From NCBI RefSeq assembly GCF_008831285.2, contig NC_045145.1, positions 6,386,802-6,450,801 of the forward strand: 64,000 nt of DNA, written 5' to 3'. Of the stretch, positions 9,882 through 23,480 are shown in pieces. This stretch comes from Nymphaea colorata. Its lineage: Eukaryota; Streptophyta; Magnoliopsida; Nymphaeales; Nymphaeaceae. The notes beneath the pieces were generated by a model. It saw nothing but the letters and a program-made list of their open reading frames with translations, was not told where the DNA came from and ran no database searches. The translations under genes were made by a program, and so were the position numbers. Each line of letters opens with the position of its first letter. Position 1 is the stretch's first letter.

Positions 9882-12800
9882 TGTAAGACCCACGATTTTT
9901 ATTAAGTTTCCTTTAATATTTGAAACGTTAATTTGGGAAGGAATCAAATGATAGATCAAATGATTCTTCATGATTTTTCAAAAACTGTCAAGTTTATCAT
10001 AAAAGAGATAATTATGGAAAAGATAGGGATGAGGTTGTAACTGCCAAGGGTAACCACAACACTCGTATGGAAAGAAAGGAAGGGGAAAGAGAAACTGACG
10101 TGATTCCTTTACTTGAGAGAGGATGAAAGATAAACATCCGTTATTGCTACAGCCATCGACGAGAGAGTCCTGCAACGAGAGGATTCAAGAAAGAGAGAGT
10201 GAGGGACGTCCTCATCTTTGCCCTCCTTCTAGTTGAGGTAGAGATTGGTGGCTGTTGTGAGGGAACCGAAAGCACAAGTAGACTGCGGCTGAAAGTTTAG
10301 CTTGGATTTGAAAGGTATGGGAATGTTCAACTATGAATAGAGCATGAAGCTGTGTATTTCTGATTTCTTATAGAATCTACGTCTATGTAGATCTATGTAT
10401 TTTGATGCATGAATATGAATCTATGCATGAGTTGTAGTATGGGGATTTTCTGTCATGAATGTAGCATGAAGCCTGTATTTTTGGATGTGGTATAGATACA
10501 TATACTTGTAGACTTATGTGTTTATATGCCTAGATGTGACTCTACGCATGAGGTGTTTTGATGCACAATGTTCTTAGTAAGAGTTATCTCTGAGTTTCTT
10601 TTTGAAATAAAGAATGTTTGATACAAATGTGAAGTGCAAGGCCTGTAAATCATAGTTGAAGTTTTGAAACCCTTGGGTTCGTGCGTTATGTTGTATGCAT
10701 TAGTTCTAGTTCATCTGTGAGAAACCGAGACTTCATCCGACCCTAAGACAGAGCATGCACATTTGAGATAGAAACGAAAATATCAACCCTCAAGGAGGGT
10801 CTGACCTTAGAACATATGATACAAAACTGAAATGGAAAGACTCTGCAATACAAGAACAAGAAAGCCGTCCAAAACGATGTTGACAGAGGAAAGGCCTGCT
10901 CTGTTCGAATTGGGGTAAACCCAAAAACAGCAAACAAGGATGAGGGAAGGAATTACCCCAACTCCATCGACAAGCAGATTTTGTCGACTGGAAAAAAAAA
11001 AAAAACAGCTATCATCCTCACGCTGGTAGCAGAGGCGATTTGGGGAAAATAGGGAACACGACGCTGAGCTCCTCCTGTCGTTCCTTTCCTCATGTCGGTT
11101 CTTCGCTGCCGCAACGAGAGAGAGACTGTGAGGACGCCGTTGAAGCTTGGAGGTCGTTGTTCTCACGATTGTGGGACTGGAAAAGCAAGCGTGGAGAAAC
11201 GAGAGCAAGGAGGAAGTGGTGGCGGCTGAAGACGTCGCTGGTCGGAGTCCCCTCCGCTCGTCTTGCTACACTCAGAGGAAGGCCAGAGAGGAGGATGGGT
11301 CCCTCTCTAGTTCTGTCCTCCTTTGGAGACCGATGGAGGCTCCATCGCCGCACGAACGACATGAAGGAGAAGGAGAGTGTCAGACGGTCGGCGGGCGTAG
11401 CAGCAGACGGCCTGGATCTCGAGCGAGACGAAAAGATCTCCCTTGTGCAGGTGTTGGGTTGTTGAAGACGGTGGAGAAACTACCGTCAGATGAAACCAGG
11501 ACGCAAGGAAGGAGCGCCCTCGAGGAGAGAGAAAACGCAGGCGTGAAATGAGAAAAACGAGCGCCCGGCCATTTTTATATCAAGTTGGGAAATTTCAAAA
11601 CGGGTCCACTAATTAGCAAAATATTCAGATAAGCTGTTATACATTTTATAACTTCCATGCTGCAACATTTTTGCTAAAAGCCTCTTCAAAAAGAGGATTG
11701 CGAAAGTGTTTTTCAGCAGGAAACAGATATTTAATATGAAATTACGTTTCGATACCCTTTAAGTTTTTATAAATTGCCTAAAGGTAGTTTTATAAATTAA
11801 AGATGAAAAGTTATGTGTTATTGCTCTTTGATACTCCTAATTGTGTTTAAAATTTCAGAAAGATGGTCCTGAAATCAATTTCGAAAAGTTGAAGAGGAAA
11901 GTCACGTTTTAAGAATTTAAAGTATAAATTCTCTTACTTTTCAATGGTTATTTTATTTGAGAATTCTTGGCGTGATAGTCCGTATGTTGTTTCTATATTC
12001 GACTGTGTTTTGAGGCCATTATCAAAAAATGGTTTATTGTTTCTGTTTGGGAAACCGAGTCTGAGGGCTGTTTCTGTGAGAGGTACTAGACGATGTCTAG
12101 CATTGGCAAACCCTCACTTTTGAAATTCGAAGGCGAAACGTGGACTTTGTGCGATGGTTTATGCGAGTGCGAGCTTTTTGTTTTGCCCAGTGTTTGGTTT
12201 TGTCCTGGGAGGTAGTGGTGCGCCTGAGCTCACTGTTGACGCACGCTCCTCTGGCTGTACTGGAGGGCCCACAGGGTATTGGATGACACAAGGGCCCAGG
12301 ATTCTGTTCTGTTTCTGTTTGGGAGCGAGACTCCTGGTCTCTCCACCCGGGTTCCTACAGAGACCATGCTGCTGCAGCGGCGATCTGGGATATCTCAGGA
12401 GGCTTCACTGCAGGTACCCTCGATCCGTTGGATCGCCTGGTGAAGAGATGTTCTGTTCTGCCCGTGAGTGCCCACGGGGATTTCTGTTGCTCGGCACGAT
12501 GACCATGACATTGTCATAGAACCACAGTTGGAAGCCTACGAAATTTTGGAGGTTGTGCACACCTCGTTTTGTTCTGATAATGGGTCGTAACTTTTGTGTG
12601 TATAAAGTTTTGGAAAACTTATGGTTGTAGTTCATAAGGCCTTTTTGGAATTGTATTACGAAACTAAATATTATTTTGGGCCATGTTCCATTCATGGCTG
12701 GATTTTCTCATACTCAGAGGAATTCTGACCCCTCCTTCTATCTCTATAGGTAGTCCTTGATAGAGTTTGGCTTTGGAGCGACGACCTCAGTCTTGTGATG

Positions 12801-12989
12801 GACAGGCATTGGCATTCTGGGCACTACGTTGGTTTTGGGGACTTGTGTTTATTTTTGTTTGGGTCCAAGTATTTTATTATTGAAATAAAATAATGTCTGA
12901 TTTCATTATGTTCTGGTCATGACTCAATATTGCTTCCGCTATTATAGAAATGAAAGAAAATTTTTGGTGTCAAAAATTGGGTCGTGACA
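9882..12989 (+). repeat. 3' LTR of the Tekay-like element (3108 bp, full length)
   Basis: It runs from TGTAAGACCCACG, just after the polypurine tract, to GTCGTGACA. Positions 10005-12989 are collinear with the 5' LTR. The first 108 bp also occur, inverted, at 57225-57332. As the only complete copy it gives the true LTR length of the family in this genome. Confidence 0.9.
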
Positions 12990-15900
12990 GGTTGAACCTG
13001 TTCGCAGTAGAATATAGTCATTCAATTTCTGGTGGCTCAGTTGGTGTGAACATGTCACAATGGAAAGAACTTTGCAGTCACAATCCATATCACTAAGAGA
13101 ACATGGGGGAGATGTAGGCATCTCACTTATCTCTTAAACTTTGAATGCCTCAAGGGATTTTTCACTCCCTTCAACCATCCAAATTATTCCCAATTTATAA
13201 GTTCATGCTCATATGGACATAAGTATTTTCTCATTTTGATAAGCATAGAATTAGGATTGACATCATTTGAGGATGGATCAAATATAAATGGACGGTTGCT
13301 AACTACCTCTCTCATTTGGATGTGTTTTGATCCAACCCATCACGGGTGGTACTTGTCTTTATTCAACATTATCCCACTTGTACATGATGGGTGAGCAGTT
13401 AAAAATTATTCCCAAAGTATGTCAAACTGGTGTTCTCAACCACATGCTTGTAATAGGATGATGCGAATCATAAGCAGTTACGTGAAAAACTAGATATGTG
13501 CTAGTTAGTCCAACACAACAGTTTTAACATGCAAAAGAAAACGATGTAGTGCATTCAACTGCACAATAATAGCTCACTATATCATAGATCAAAATTCACC
13601 AACACAAGTCTCAATACATTAAATACCTCAACACATGATGACATTGAATGAGTCTAGCCGAGGCATCCCACCATGCTCCATTTTCGGTATTAGATATACG
13701 CATCTACGTAGTAATAAAGGATCTTCCTCTTTTACATATATTATCAAATCTAAACTAGTTGCTTGCCCAGATGTGTCTTATCTAGCCTAATCACTTATCT
13801 CCTGAGGCAACATACTAGAGTAGCAACACTAATTCATCATCTCAAAATGTAGTCAAGAGTCCACAAGGGAATAGAAATTGACACATTCAATGATAAGAAA
13901 GCCTATATCTTTGGAGACTCACATAATGAAGAAATAAGGATAATTCTTCATTTTCCATTTTGGCCTACTTATTTATCAGTGCAACTTATGTAATATTCCT
14001 GATATACTATGGTAGATCATCTCATATGTGTGAGCATATGCAAGCACTAAAATTTATTTGCTTTGTTACAAATATTGCCAAGCATCATACTTTTCCCATA
14101 GAATTGACTTGAATTTTCAAAATGCCTATTTTAGTCCACTTGGTCTACATGATTTTGATGAATCATGCTGATCGTCTCATTTACATAAGACCTCATCTTG
14201 ATCCAATCAAGGCGATGACTTAAATAAGTTATATATGTGAAATGCCATCAACTGCTAATTTATTTACTTAACACATACTAGTGTACCAACATTTTAGTTC
14301 ACAAAAACCTGCCTCAGTATCAAACTTTCCTATGTTTTGCTAACCTTGTCTCAACTCACCTATTATACCATGCATAAGGTGATCAGTTCATGTGAGTAAA
14401 TAATTTTAACCTAGTTGTGTATTCATATAGATGTTTAACATGCTTTTCAAGTTTTGTAGATCTTTCTTGTTTCAAATACAGGTGCCTAGCAATTAGTTTC
14501 ACAAATAGATAAGCCACCATCTCATGAAGCATATATAAAATCACATATATATGCTCATTGCTATACTATCATAAAATATTATACTTTACTAAGAACATAT
14601 AGTCAGACAAGATTTACATGGATGTGAGTTGTTTCTCTAGTCTCACCAATTACTCCCACCATGTAAAGCCTTATACAAATACTCTTAACAGCTCTACAAT
14701 ATGCCTATCTTGGATTTAGTTGACATCAGTTGTCCATCCCAACTCCACAACACATACTAGATTGGGTGCATCTCATATTAGGTGTATCATACTTCCTACT
14801 ATAATATGACATGGTACATTGGACAATAATTTTGTTTCATTGAGTCTTTATAATAGACATTAAGGGTGTGTTGATAAGCTCAAATTTGTGACCCAAGGCT
14901 GACCCAAGGTCCTTTTAATGTGGGACCCATAACACCAAAATTCACCACTATGTCAGAACGAGGATTTAAGATCCTCAGTTAGGGCCAAAACTTCAAATTT
15001 GAGGTCAAATGAGGAGGGGTCTATACATAAAATCTATGGATATGAACTTCCCAATGATCTCAAATCACCTTGGATCTGAAATCTGATGATATCAAATTTC
15101 CTAAAGTTAAGACTATTGCCACCTGAAATAGCAGTGTCTTTGTTTGTAGCATGGCATTCAAATCACCTTAAGTACATCTTGATATAGAACAAAAGGTCCT
15201 TTTAAGCACTGGCCTTAGTTTTTTTCTACTGAGAATAAATGCTGCTTTACCAATATTATTCATTTCCTAAATGAACAGAAATATAGTCCCTCATGGACTT
15301 CAACAATTCCCTAAGAGGCCATTTGATTGTTGTCCTACAAGATGGAATAGACAAGACGCCCTGTCCACCACACCATTGTCCTACCCACATGGAAAATAGT
15401 CTTCTTTTTCCACTGTTTTATGGTTTTATGAATGGAGTGCTACAACCCTTTTATCTACCATTTGATTCACCTCTATATGTTCTGTTCATTCCATCCGGCA
15501 TTTTTTCTGCTCTATTTAAGATGTTTGAATTGTCCAGCATTTGTGTCTTCTATGTTCAGTCTTGTCTACTTTTTGATAACAAGAACACTTTATCTTTTGA
15601 ATTTCCTCATTCTATTCATTGTTTTTAGAAAGATCACACAAATCCTGTTAACATGGAAAACCTCATATCTACGATACAAATCACATGCTAAGAAGTTATA
15701 ATATCATCATGAACATGTTATATTAATACAATTATAAAATCATACTAAGAACCTACTATATCCAAATCAATACATTCGTTAACTAGATCCATAATATATG
15801 AAACATCCATATAGCAAAATCAACTCTTTTGGATAGATTCATATAATAAAAGAATCATTAGTGTTAAATTATCAAACATTTATATGGTCATCAATATCAA

Positions 15901-16091
15901 TTGAAATAATGAAACATCAAATACAAATAGTTTAAAATGTTCAACTGTTGGGCCATATGATGGAATATATTGACACAAAAATGAATACAAAAGTTTAACA
16001 AGACTAAACCTACTATGAACACAAAAATAACTATGGTGACTTGCGAGCAGCTGGTCTTCTTTCTCAAATACTGTATGTGCTTCTATTCTTC

Positions 16092-16094
<3 letters not shown>
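12990..16094. other. AT-rich stretch without recognisable genes
   Basis: About 3.1 kb of AT-rich sequence with short open frames only, the longest being 15293-15628 (111 codons, no recognisable motifs). I see no repeat structure or RNA gene here. Confidence 0.4.

Positions 16095-16139
<45 letters not shown>
16095..16139. repeat. (TA)n microsatellite
   Basis: About 22 uninterrupted TA units. The open frames crossing it encode only alternating Ile-Tyr and are not genes. Confidence 0.95.
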
Positions 16140-16141
<2 letters not shown>

Positions 16142-19100
16142 CATCTTTTAGAATTTGTAGACATAAAGGAAAAGCACAAGATTCACATGGGCAAGATAGC
16201 GCTTTTTTGCCACATGAGTCCATGATGATCACAAGTATACAAAACTGATGAACTAGCTTCCTTGTTCATGATATCAGGTTATTTGGGTTCATGGGCTTCA
16301 ATTTTATACTTATGATTGTTTCTGTCATTTTTTTTCTCTTCACTGTTGCAGGCTTATGATGAATATGAAGCTACAACATCAATGAGAAGTTGACAAAAGC
16401 GGTATACAAGATGAAAGTGTGAAATTTTGGTGGTATATATAGTTGTGTAGTCTAAGAAAACATGTAAGTTGAAAATATACTCTTAAATACGAATGCTGGG
16501 TCTGTAATTTGATGTTCAAGGTAGTAAAGTTTATTGTAAATGTGAACAAAAGAAATAGAAAATGCTGGAGAGCAGCATGGTTGCTTACACAATGTAAACT
16601 TCCTAAGCTTGACTCTTTGGTTCTCTATGTCTCTCACATATTTATAGGACATGATGCAACAATGGTCCTTGTTTAGATTGTATTTCCATCATACTACAAA
16701 TTAAGAGATTCTGTTCATATTTAATTTTTGCCTTGTCTTTTATAGGTGATTTTGTATTGTGAGAAGGAAAAGATGAGAACTTAACTGCTTAGTCCACCTA
16801 TTGGCTACACTTTTTCGAGAATAAATACCAGGGAAAGCCATTAGTGTGATTACTCTTAGAGAGAAAGGAAGGGTTCTAAGAGTTCAACTTAGCACCCATC
16901 TATAGCCTCGTCTTCCTTATCTATATAGACCATCGGGGAAAAGCCAATTCCAGTCCTGTTTCCATGGCAATAAAAAGAACAATTTGGTCCAAAGATGAAG
17001 TGATCCATTGAACTGAAGATTTTGAACTATAATTTCCAAATTGAAGGACAATAATTCAATATTCAGGAATTGGTATATGTTGGTATCAGCCTATGGATGT
17101 AGTGTAACTTAGACATATATACATCAAACATGGTAAAACACCTTAAAAAAACAAAGAAGATCTCTTTTCTAATTAAAGTAAGCACTTGATAGAAATGAAT
17201 GAGGAGAATTACTTCCCTCATATATCTAGGTGTAGAAATAGTTAAAAGAAAGAAAGAGAAAGCTCAAACTTCTTTTTTCTTCTAATAGAATGAAAATTCA
17301 AAAACTGAAAAGATGATTTTTCTCTTATTTTTCTTTCAAGGTGAAACTCTATATGGAATCTTCCTTTGTGCTTTCATAAAAAAGTTAGGCTCCTTCGTAT
17401 CTAAATTGTCCCTAAACTTTTTGCATGCCAATAAGACTTGAAGGGCCATAATTTGGCTACTGTTGTAGGACATGTGACATTTCACAACAAAGTTTCGCAC
17501 AAGCCGCTTTAGCTGTTCATGGTAATCCAACAGGAACAACATGATATTTGCTTGTACTTCACATAACATCATTTGATATAGTAGAAATTGGGCTCTATAT
17601 ATTATACCAAGCCTAACTTTTTTTGCCAGACCAGAGTAAAAAAAAATTGGAGGAGTTACAGTTCTCAAAACAACCTTATCTTTACATTCTAAAAATAAGG
17701 AAAAAAAAGTCCAAATGAAGTAGATGCATGTCAATGTAGGTTGACCACAGGTCTAGCCTGGTTCATTGATCTTAGCAGCAGGACCACTTAGATATCTACC
17801 ATCTAGGCTACCATTAGCTTGGTCCTATTAGACGGTGGGTCTCCTCTTTACTGGTTCACTTGTTCAATTGAGTTTTTTAATTTGTTCGCAAATTGTTGTT
17901 GAGATGCATCGTCTAAAAGCATCACATGCAATTCTGTAACCAGTAGAACCACTAAGTGTTGTTCATGTGAATAACTTTTTTCTGAGAAAGACTAAACATA
18001 AGCGTGTTTCCTATAAACTATCTAATCTAATCCACAAATTTTTAAATGGATAGTGTCTATTAGAACCATTATGAAATTGAATCGTGTATAGTAATATAAT
18101 TTTCTTTTATAAAGGAAGAGGCCATTATGAATATTTAATAACTTGTGCTAGAGATACTGGAATCCGTCTTTGTGTTGGACCTTCTGACCCAAGAGACCAA
18201 TGATTTTTTTTTTCATTATAAGATGAAAACGAACTGGCATTGATGAATATAAAAGAAGTACTACGAACATGAAGAAAGAATGAAGCCATACATCTCTGAA
18301 TATCATTAGTGTTGACCACATAGGTGGACAGTCAGCCAAAAAGAAGAAGATGAAGAAGTAAAAAAGTAGAGAGGTAGAGGATCAAACAGTTTTCTCCCAC
18401 CAAAAGACACCAAATCAATTATTACAAAAGGGGATTCAAAAAAAAAAACTCAAGAGACTGCAAATCAGTCTACAAATCAAAGAAACAAACATGGAGGGAC
18501 TGAGAGAGACAATGAGAGACAGAGAAAGCAATGAGAACCCCAAATTGAAGATTACAAAAGGAGCCCCAAAAAAAACCCTAGAGTTACTACAAATCAAGGA
18601 GAGATACAAGGATGATGCGAAAGAGGCAATGAGATAAAGAAAGGGACGAGAATAGGATCTCACATGGAAGCAACTCTTCACAACAATGATGGAACTGGAT
18701 GAAGCTCCTTGCAGCAACAAAGATCATCACAAGACCGGTACCTAAAATTGGGGGGTAGGGGGCAGATGGGGGAGGAGACAGGGGTAATAGAGAGAACCAG
18801 AAGCAAGCCATAGAGCAGTAGACAAGGAGGAGAGGTAGAAGGAGCAAGAGGGAAGGGGATTGGCAGAGGAGAAGGAGAGAGGGAGAAGAGGGAATAAGGG
18901 CAGCAGTTCGCTATGGGGTGGGCACTCTTGAGTGTCTTGTTCCATGCTATTCCGAAGGTTACCACAAAACGAAATGGAAGGGATAATTTCTACCCCTGTT
19001 CAGCTATTTGTCCTATCTGCCTTGTACAACATATAATGTTTGATACAAAAATAATTTAAATAGAATGTGTGTGTTTCGTTCTATGTATTTCATGGCCACC

Positions 19101-21566
19101 AAATGACTGCGGTATTGGTTGTACCAAGTTATCATTTACAAACAAGATGAAAAAAATGAATATTTGGTAGTCATAAGTCACACAATGACTACTCGAGAAA
19201 ACTTTTCTCCATAGATCTGTACCTTCCAACCAAATGCATTCCTTTGCAACAATCAAACCTCACATTTTTCTATAGCTTCTTTCAACATTTGCATAGAGAA
19301 CTCGTTTCTCCTCTATAACAATGGGATGTCAAACTGTTTTGTTGGATACCAACTAATTATCCGTTCTTTCACTCAGATTCAAGTGTAAAAAGCACTTTAT
19401 CTTGTTTTATGAATGTCAATATCATTAGGCACCACAACAGATGTTTCACCTTCAATATCAAATTTGCAACATAGAACGCTTATTTGCATACTTAACGAGA
19501 ACCATTCCAATTGTCTGGAAGTCTTTAGATACTCTATTGTATGATATTAATTCTAACAAAAATATCTTTCTACCACACACTTATCCAATTCACAGAGCTG
19601 AACATCTTTGCCAATGTCTCCCTTTGGAAAAAATTCATTCTCCAGGAATAAATCTATTGCCACATGTATCACAGCCTTATTATTCTTATCTAGTGCATCT
19701 TCCATAGATATATGCCTTTTCTTCAAAATGCCAACATACAAATTGACAAGGAAGATAATGAGCACAAGATTTAGACCCTTGAAGTTTAAAATAAGTTGGG
19801 TAGGACCATCTGCCTATCCGTAGTTCATATGGTACTCCATAGATAGATTTAGTGGGCTAATACACCATTACATGAAACAATTAACAGTTGACCCTAAAAA
19901 GTAACAACACATTTTTCTATGCAATCATAAACCCATTTAGCGTATGAATGAATAAGGATAAAGTGGTCTAGTTGCTTCACTGAATTGTCCTTTATAGCTT
20001 TCTTGAAGAGTGACAATCATATAGGCAACTTAATCCTCATAAATGATTATAAAGACCTTTCTCTATCGAGTCTCTTCATTATATTTGCCCAACATATTTT
20101 TGATGAGCATGCCATACGGACACATCCACACATATAATATAAGCAAAAAAGACGAAAGGAAAGCATTCAACACCTTTCATCATAGAATTAGATTCAATAT
20201 CTAACTCAAAGAGATTATTAATCACATAACAAGAATAAATGAAGTTCTTTCTATGCCCATAAAAGTGTTCTTAAACACATCTTGTATGAAAAACACTATT
20301 TCTTCAAATATATCAAATGTATAACAATTGATGATCAATGGTTTTGTCTCCTCGTAGATTCAAACTGCAGGTCCCAATTCCCTTAGTTTCATTCCATTGT
20401 TATGTCCAGCGGAACAATTACCTTGATCTGGTTACAATCATCTAGTACTTGATGAATATGTAGCGATATGTTGTCATGTAAACTATTTTTATTGATTCTC
20501 AATCCAATTTATATCCAAGAACCAAATGAAGGATAAAACATGAACTTCTCTTACTCCGTCATATGCTAGCCAAGTGACTCAACATTCTATAATAAAAATA
20601 TTTCAACTATTGTATGTCATTCTGCCTACCGCACTTATCTTAGCACTAGGTTTTGTTTCCTTTCATATACCATATTCGTGCCCTTATGGTCCAAATCTCC
20701 TCATTTTTCCAAGTTGGAATATGTCAAGTTGTTAAAGATATATCATTGGTTTTAGCAACCTCTGGGTGCTAATACTGTAGTCAGATGTTCATATTATGAT
20801 ATATTCATCTTCATATATTTCTGACTTTTGGATGGTCATCTCATCATTTTTTGGATTGACTGCTCATCCATCTTGAAAATGAGCATTTTAACTTAGAGAT
20901 GTTTATGATATATTTATGAGATTATTCTTTATGAGATTGAGTTCTACTAATCAAAGACAAGAGTGTTATCCAACTTATCCTTTTAAGACTAACCAAGCCT
21001 TGTGAGCTGTATCACACTGCTCAAGTTGGCTCAAATTCATCATGCATCTTCCATGCCTCAATGGTTGGCCAGTTTCTATGACCTTATTTGACATTATCAT
21101 ATTATCATTATTTCATTCAGAGCTCAAGGGCATGCCATCTACTATGTATCTTACCATATCATTAGACACAGTTAGCAACATTCAATTTTTTTGTTGCCTT
21201 AGCAATCTCAAGAAAACAAACAAGATGTTATTCAAGCATGTCTGAAATCAACTTCATGCACATCTACATATATATATAATGGCCCAACTAGATACATAGT
21301 CATTTCATACATGCTGCAAGGTCGAAAGTTCATTAAGTTCTACATTCAACTAGTCGTATAGTAAAAAAATTATATACCTAGTTTGTTGAAATAGACTACA
21401 AAGATCGAAGCAAAACTGTTAACAAGCGAAATTGTTAGTGGAAACCTTATACACAACCTTGATGGGAAAAGAATAGTCTCACCTCTATTCCAATGAAATA
21501 GAGATGAAACCCATCCTATCGCCATGTGGATTGGCTGTTCCAGACACCTTTAATAGGGGCAATGAA
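16140..21566. other. AT-rich stretch without recognisable genes
   Basis: It holds a minus-strand open frame of 132 codons (17336-17734) with no motif I recognise. A purine-rich stretch (18470-18900) opens several pyrimidine-strand frames for compositional reasons. Weakly coding-like minus-strand pieces occur at 19260-20350 but could not be assigned to a family. Nothing here is supported strongly enough to call a gene. Confidence 0.35.
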
Positions 21567-23480
21567 TGTAAGGTCCAAAACAACTATAGTTAATGCTTAA
21601 ATGCACTAAGTGTTAAGTTTCCATCATAATAACAACGTGAACACAAGTTCACGTGGGCCTAAATTTTAAATTTTGAATTCATTTTTCCATGAAGATTTCA
21701 AATGTAGGGGCCATAGACAATACCAAAGCAATTATATACCCTAGGTATTAGACATAGGACCAAGAGCACTCGGTTGTTGCCACCCAGGAAAATGATCATT
21801 TTGCCCTTGGTTACCCTGATTTTCCCCAATTTTGTCCTAATTTTGCATAATAATCATGGAAATCCTAAGACATGTTTTACCAATATCAATCTAGATCTTC
21901 AGAAGTCACCAAAAACCTTCAGAACAAGTTTGCCAGGTTACGTTTGGGTGGAAATGGTCCAAAAATTGCCCATTTTTTCATGATTTTTTGTCATTAGAAC
22001 AACTATAGACCTGGGACACCCATGATAGATTCTCCTCAACATAAACAAAGTATTTCCCAGATACATTGCTAGTTTTCAGGTCCGAATTCTAGAGTTAGAT
22101 TAGTTATTTCTAGAAAATGACACACTCTTTCTCTCATTTCTACATGTTTTATCACCATTTCAGCATGATTCAAGTGCGTCAACCCAACTTGTGCTGGGAT
22201 CATACTCCTTAGTGCTGGATCTAAATATTCATGCTTTAGTTTGAACAATTCTATCTCTAAGCAAAATTATAGTTTCCAATCACTCCTACAATGTCCATTT
22301 TTGGACTATCACTAGTGACTTCTAAACTGATTTTGAAAGATCTAGAATGTGAATTTTCAATATGATCACACTGGTAGATTTAGGATCACTCAAGGAGAGT
22401 ATTAGTATATTCAGTTCCTATAGGCAAGTCCAAAATCTCTATTTCCCATTGCATCCCTCATTTTCATTTATAGGGTCAAGTACGACTTGGTCAATTTTGA
22501 AAAATGTGATTTCCATGGGCAAATTTTTCTTTTGTCAAACTTAGCATTCCCCCTAAACCGAACCCGTCTAGGACCGACATTGTAAGACTACCCAACTAGG
22601 CTCACACAATTGAGATATTGTGTCGGGGTAAGATTGTTAATTTTCATGCATGCATTATTTATAAATCTAAGTTTGGTGCTACATGGACCTAGCTTAGGGC
22701 TATGTCTATGCCAAGTTGGAACCTAGTAGGCTCACACAGGGTCTGAACCTACCTAGAATTAACCCAGATCAAGACTGAATATGGCTAAACCTATTTAACC
22801 TGAACCCAGTTTGACCTAAGCTTAGCCTGACCCGTGTCCGACTATGTCCAAACCTAGACCAATCCCAAGTCCACCTCACAAGCACCGAGTTTGAGCCCGC
22901 ATGACCCAGACTGAGCTCAGTTTGGGTACTAGATCTCAGATCTTCGATTCAGATCCAATTATCATGTCTCATATCTATAATCTATCTTGATTCATGTCTA
23001 AAACTCAATTTCTGATATCCATATCCAATTTTAGATCTCTAATCCAAGTGTTATTTATCCAACTCCTTCTTTTATATCTAAATTACAGTCCACATCAAGT
23101 TTGAAGTCCATGTTGGAGATCCAAATCAGTCGGATTTGACATGTAGCTTGAGGATCGATTTAAGTTGTCAATTTCTGGGTTTCCAAGGGTCTTTCATACT
23201 TTTCTTAAAGGATTCCTAGGGCTGAATGCTCCCCATTGGGACACTCAAAAATATTGTAGAAATGCCATGATTTCTTTCAATAAATACGCCAGAGAGGGGA
23301 CTTCTAAGCCATCTCTCTAACTTAGTTTTTTTCTAAGGTATGTCATGTTCTCTTCTTTAGTTTGGTTATATTAGATGATCTCTCTAGCGTAGTTTTTTTC
23401 TAAGGTTGTAGGGAGTGGCATAGGAGTTCACACCAGCCTTGGGAGAACTTTCTACATATCACATCAAGTAGGAAGAAGAA
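21567..23480 (+). repeat. possible LTR-like segment, boundaries uncertain
   Basis: The segment opens TGTAAGGTCCAAAAC, contains a block rich in gacc/aacc words like the LTR of the 28.9-kb element, and has an aataaa near 23280. This suggests a decayed long LTR on the plus strand. The right end and a target duplication were not found, so this is a guess from composition and a TG start. Confidence 0.25.
23311..23406. repeat. two-copy repeat, spacing 67 bp
   Basis: The phrase atctctctaa/gc..tagtttttttctaaggt occurs at 23311 and again at 23378. The spacer between the copies is not obviously duplicated. Confidence 0.6.

Larger units (their letters stand above)
4269..12989 (+). mobile_element. Tekay/Del-like Ty3/gypsy element with long LTRs and deleted internal region
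   Basis: Two copies of the same ~3-kb sequence (4269-7279 and 9882-12989) flank 2.6 kb containing a primer binding site, part of pol and a polypurine tract. The pol domain order (RT end, RNase H, integrase, chromodomain-like tail) and the long LTRs fit the Tekay/Del chromovirus lineage. Gag, protease and most of the reverse transcriptase are absent, so this is a deletion derivative that would depend on proteins supplied elsewhere. The 5' LTR lacks its first ~123 bp, so the target duplication cannot be checked. The base after the 3' LTR begins ggttg. By-eye LTR identity of about 98% makes it the youngest large element here. Confidence 0.9.

Noticed and set aside
16015-16248. Open frame of 77 codons with alternating Ile-Tyr
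   Set aside because: Produced by a (TA)n microsatellite.
17336-17734. Minus-strand open frame of 132 codons
   Set aside because: No motif, no neighbouring exon, no family recognised; the length is not rare in 64 kb of AT-rich sequence.
18436-18965. Minus-strand Ser/Leu/Pro-rich open frames resembling signal or membrane peptides
   Set aside because: They read the complement of a purine-rich stretch, which gives Ser, Leu and Pro codons without stops.
19260-20350. Weakly coding-like minus-strand pieces, considered as a Mutator-like or hAT transposase
   Set aside because: No catalytic motif or ordered set of conserved blocks was found; the resemblance was too vague.
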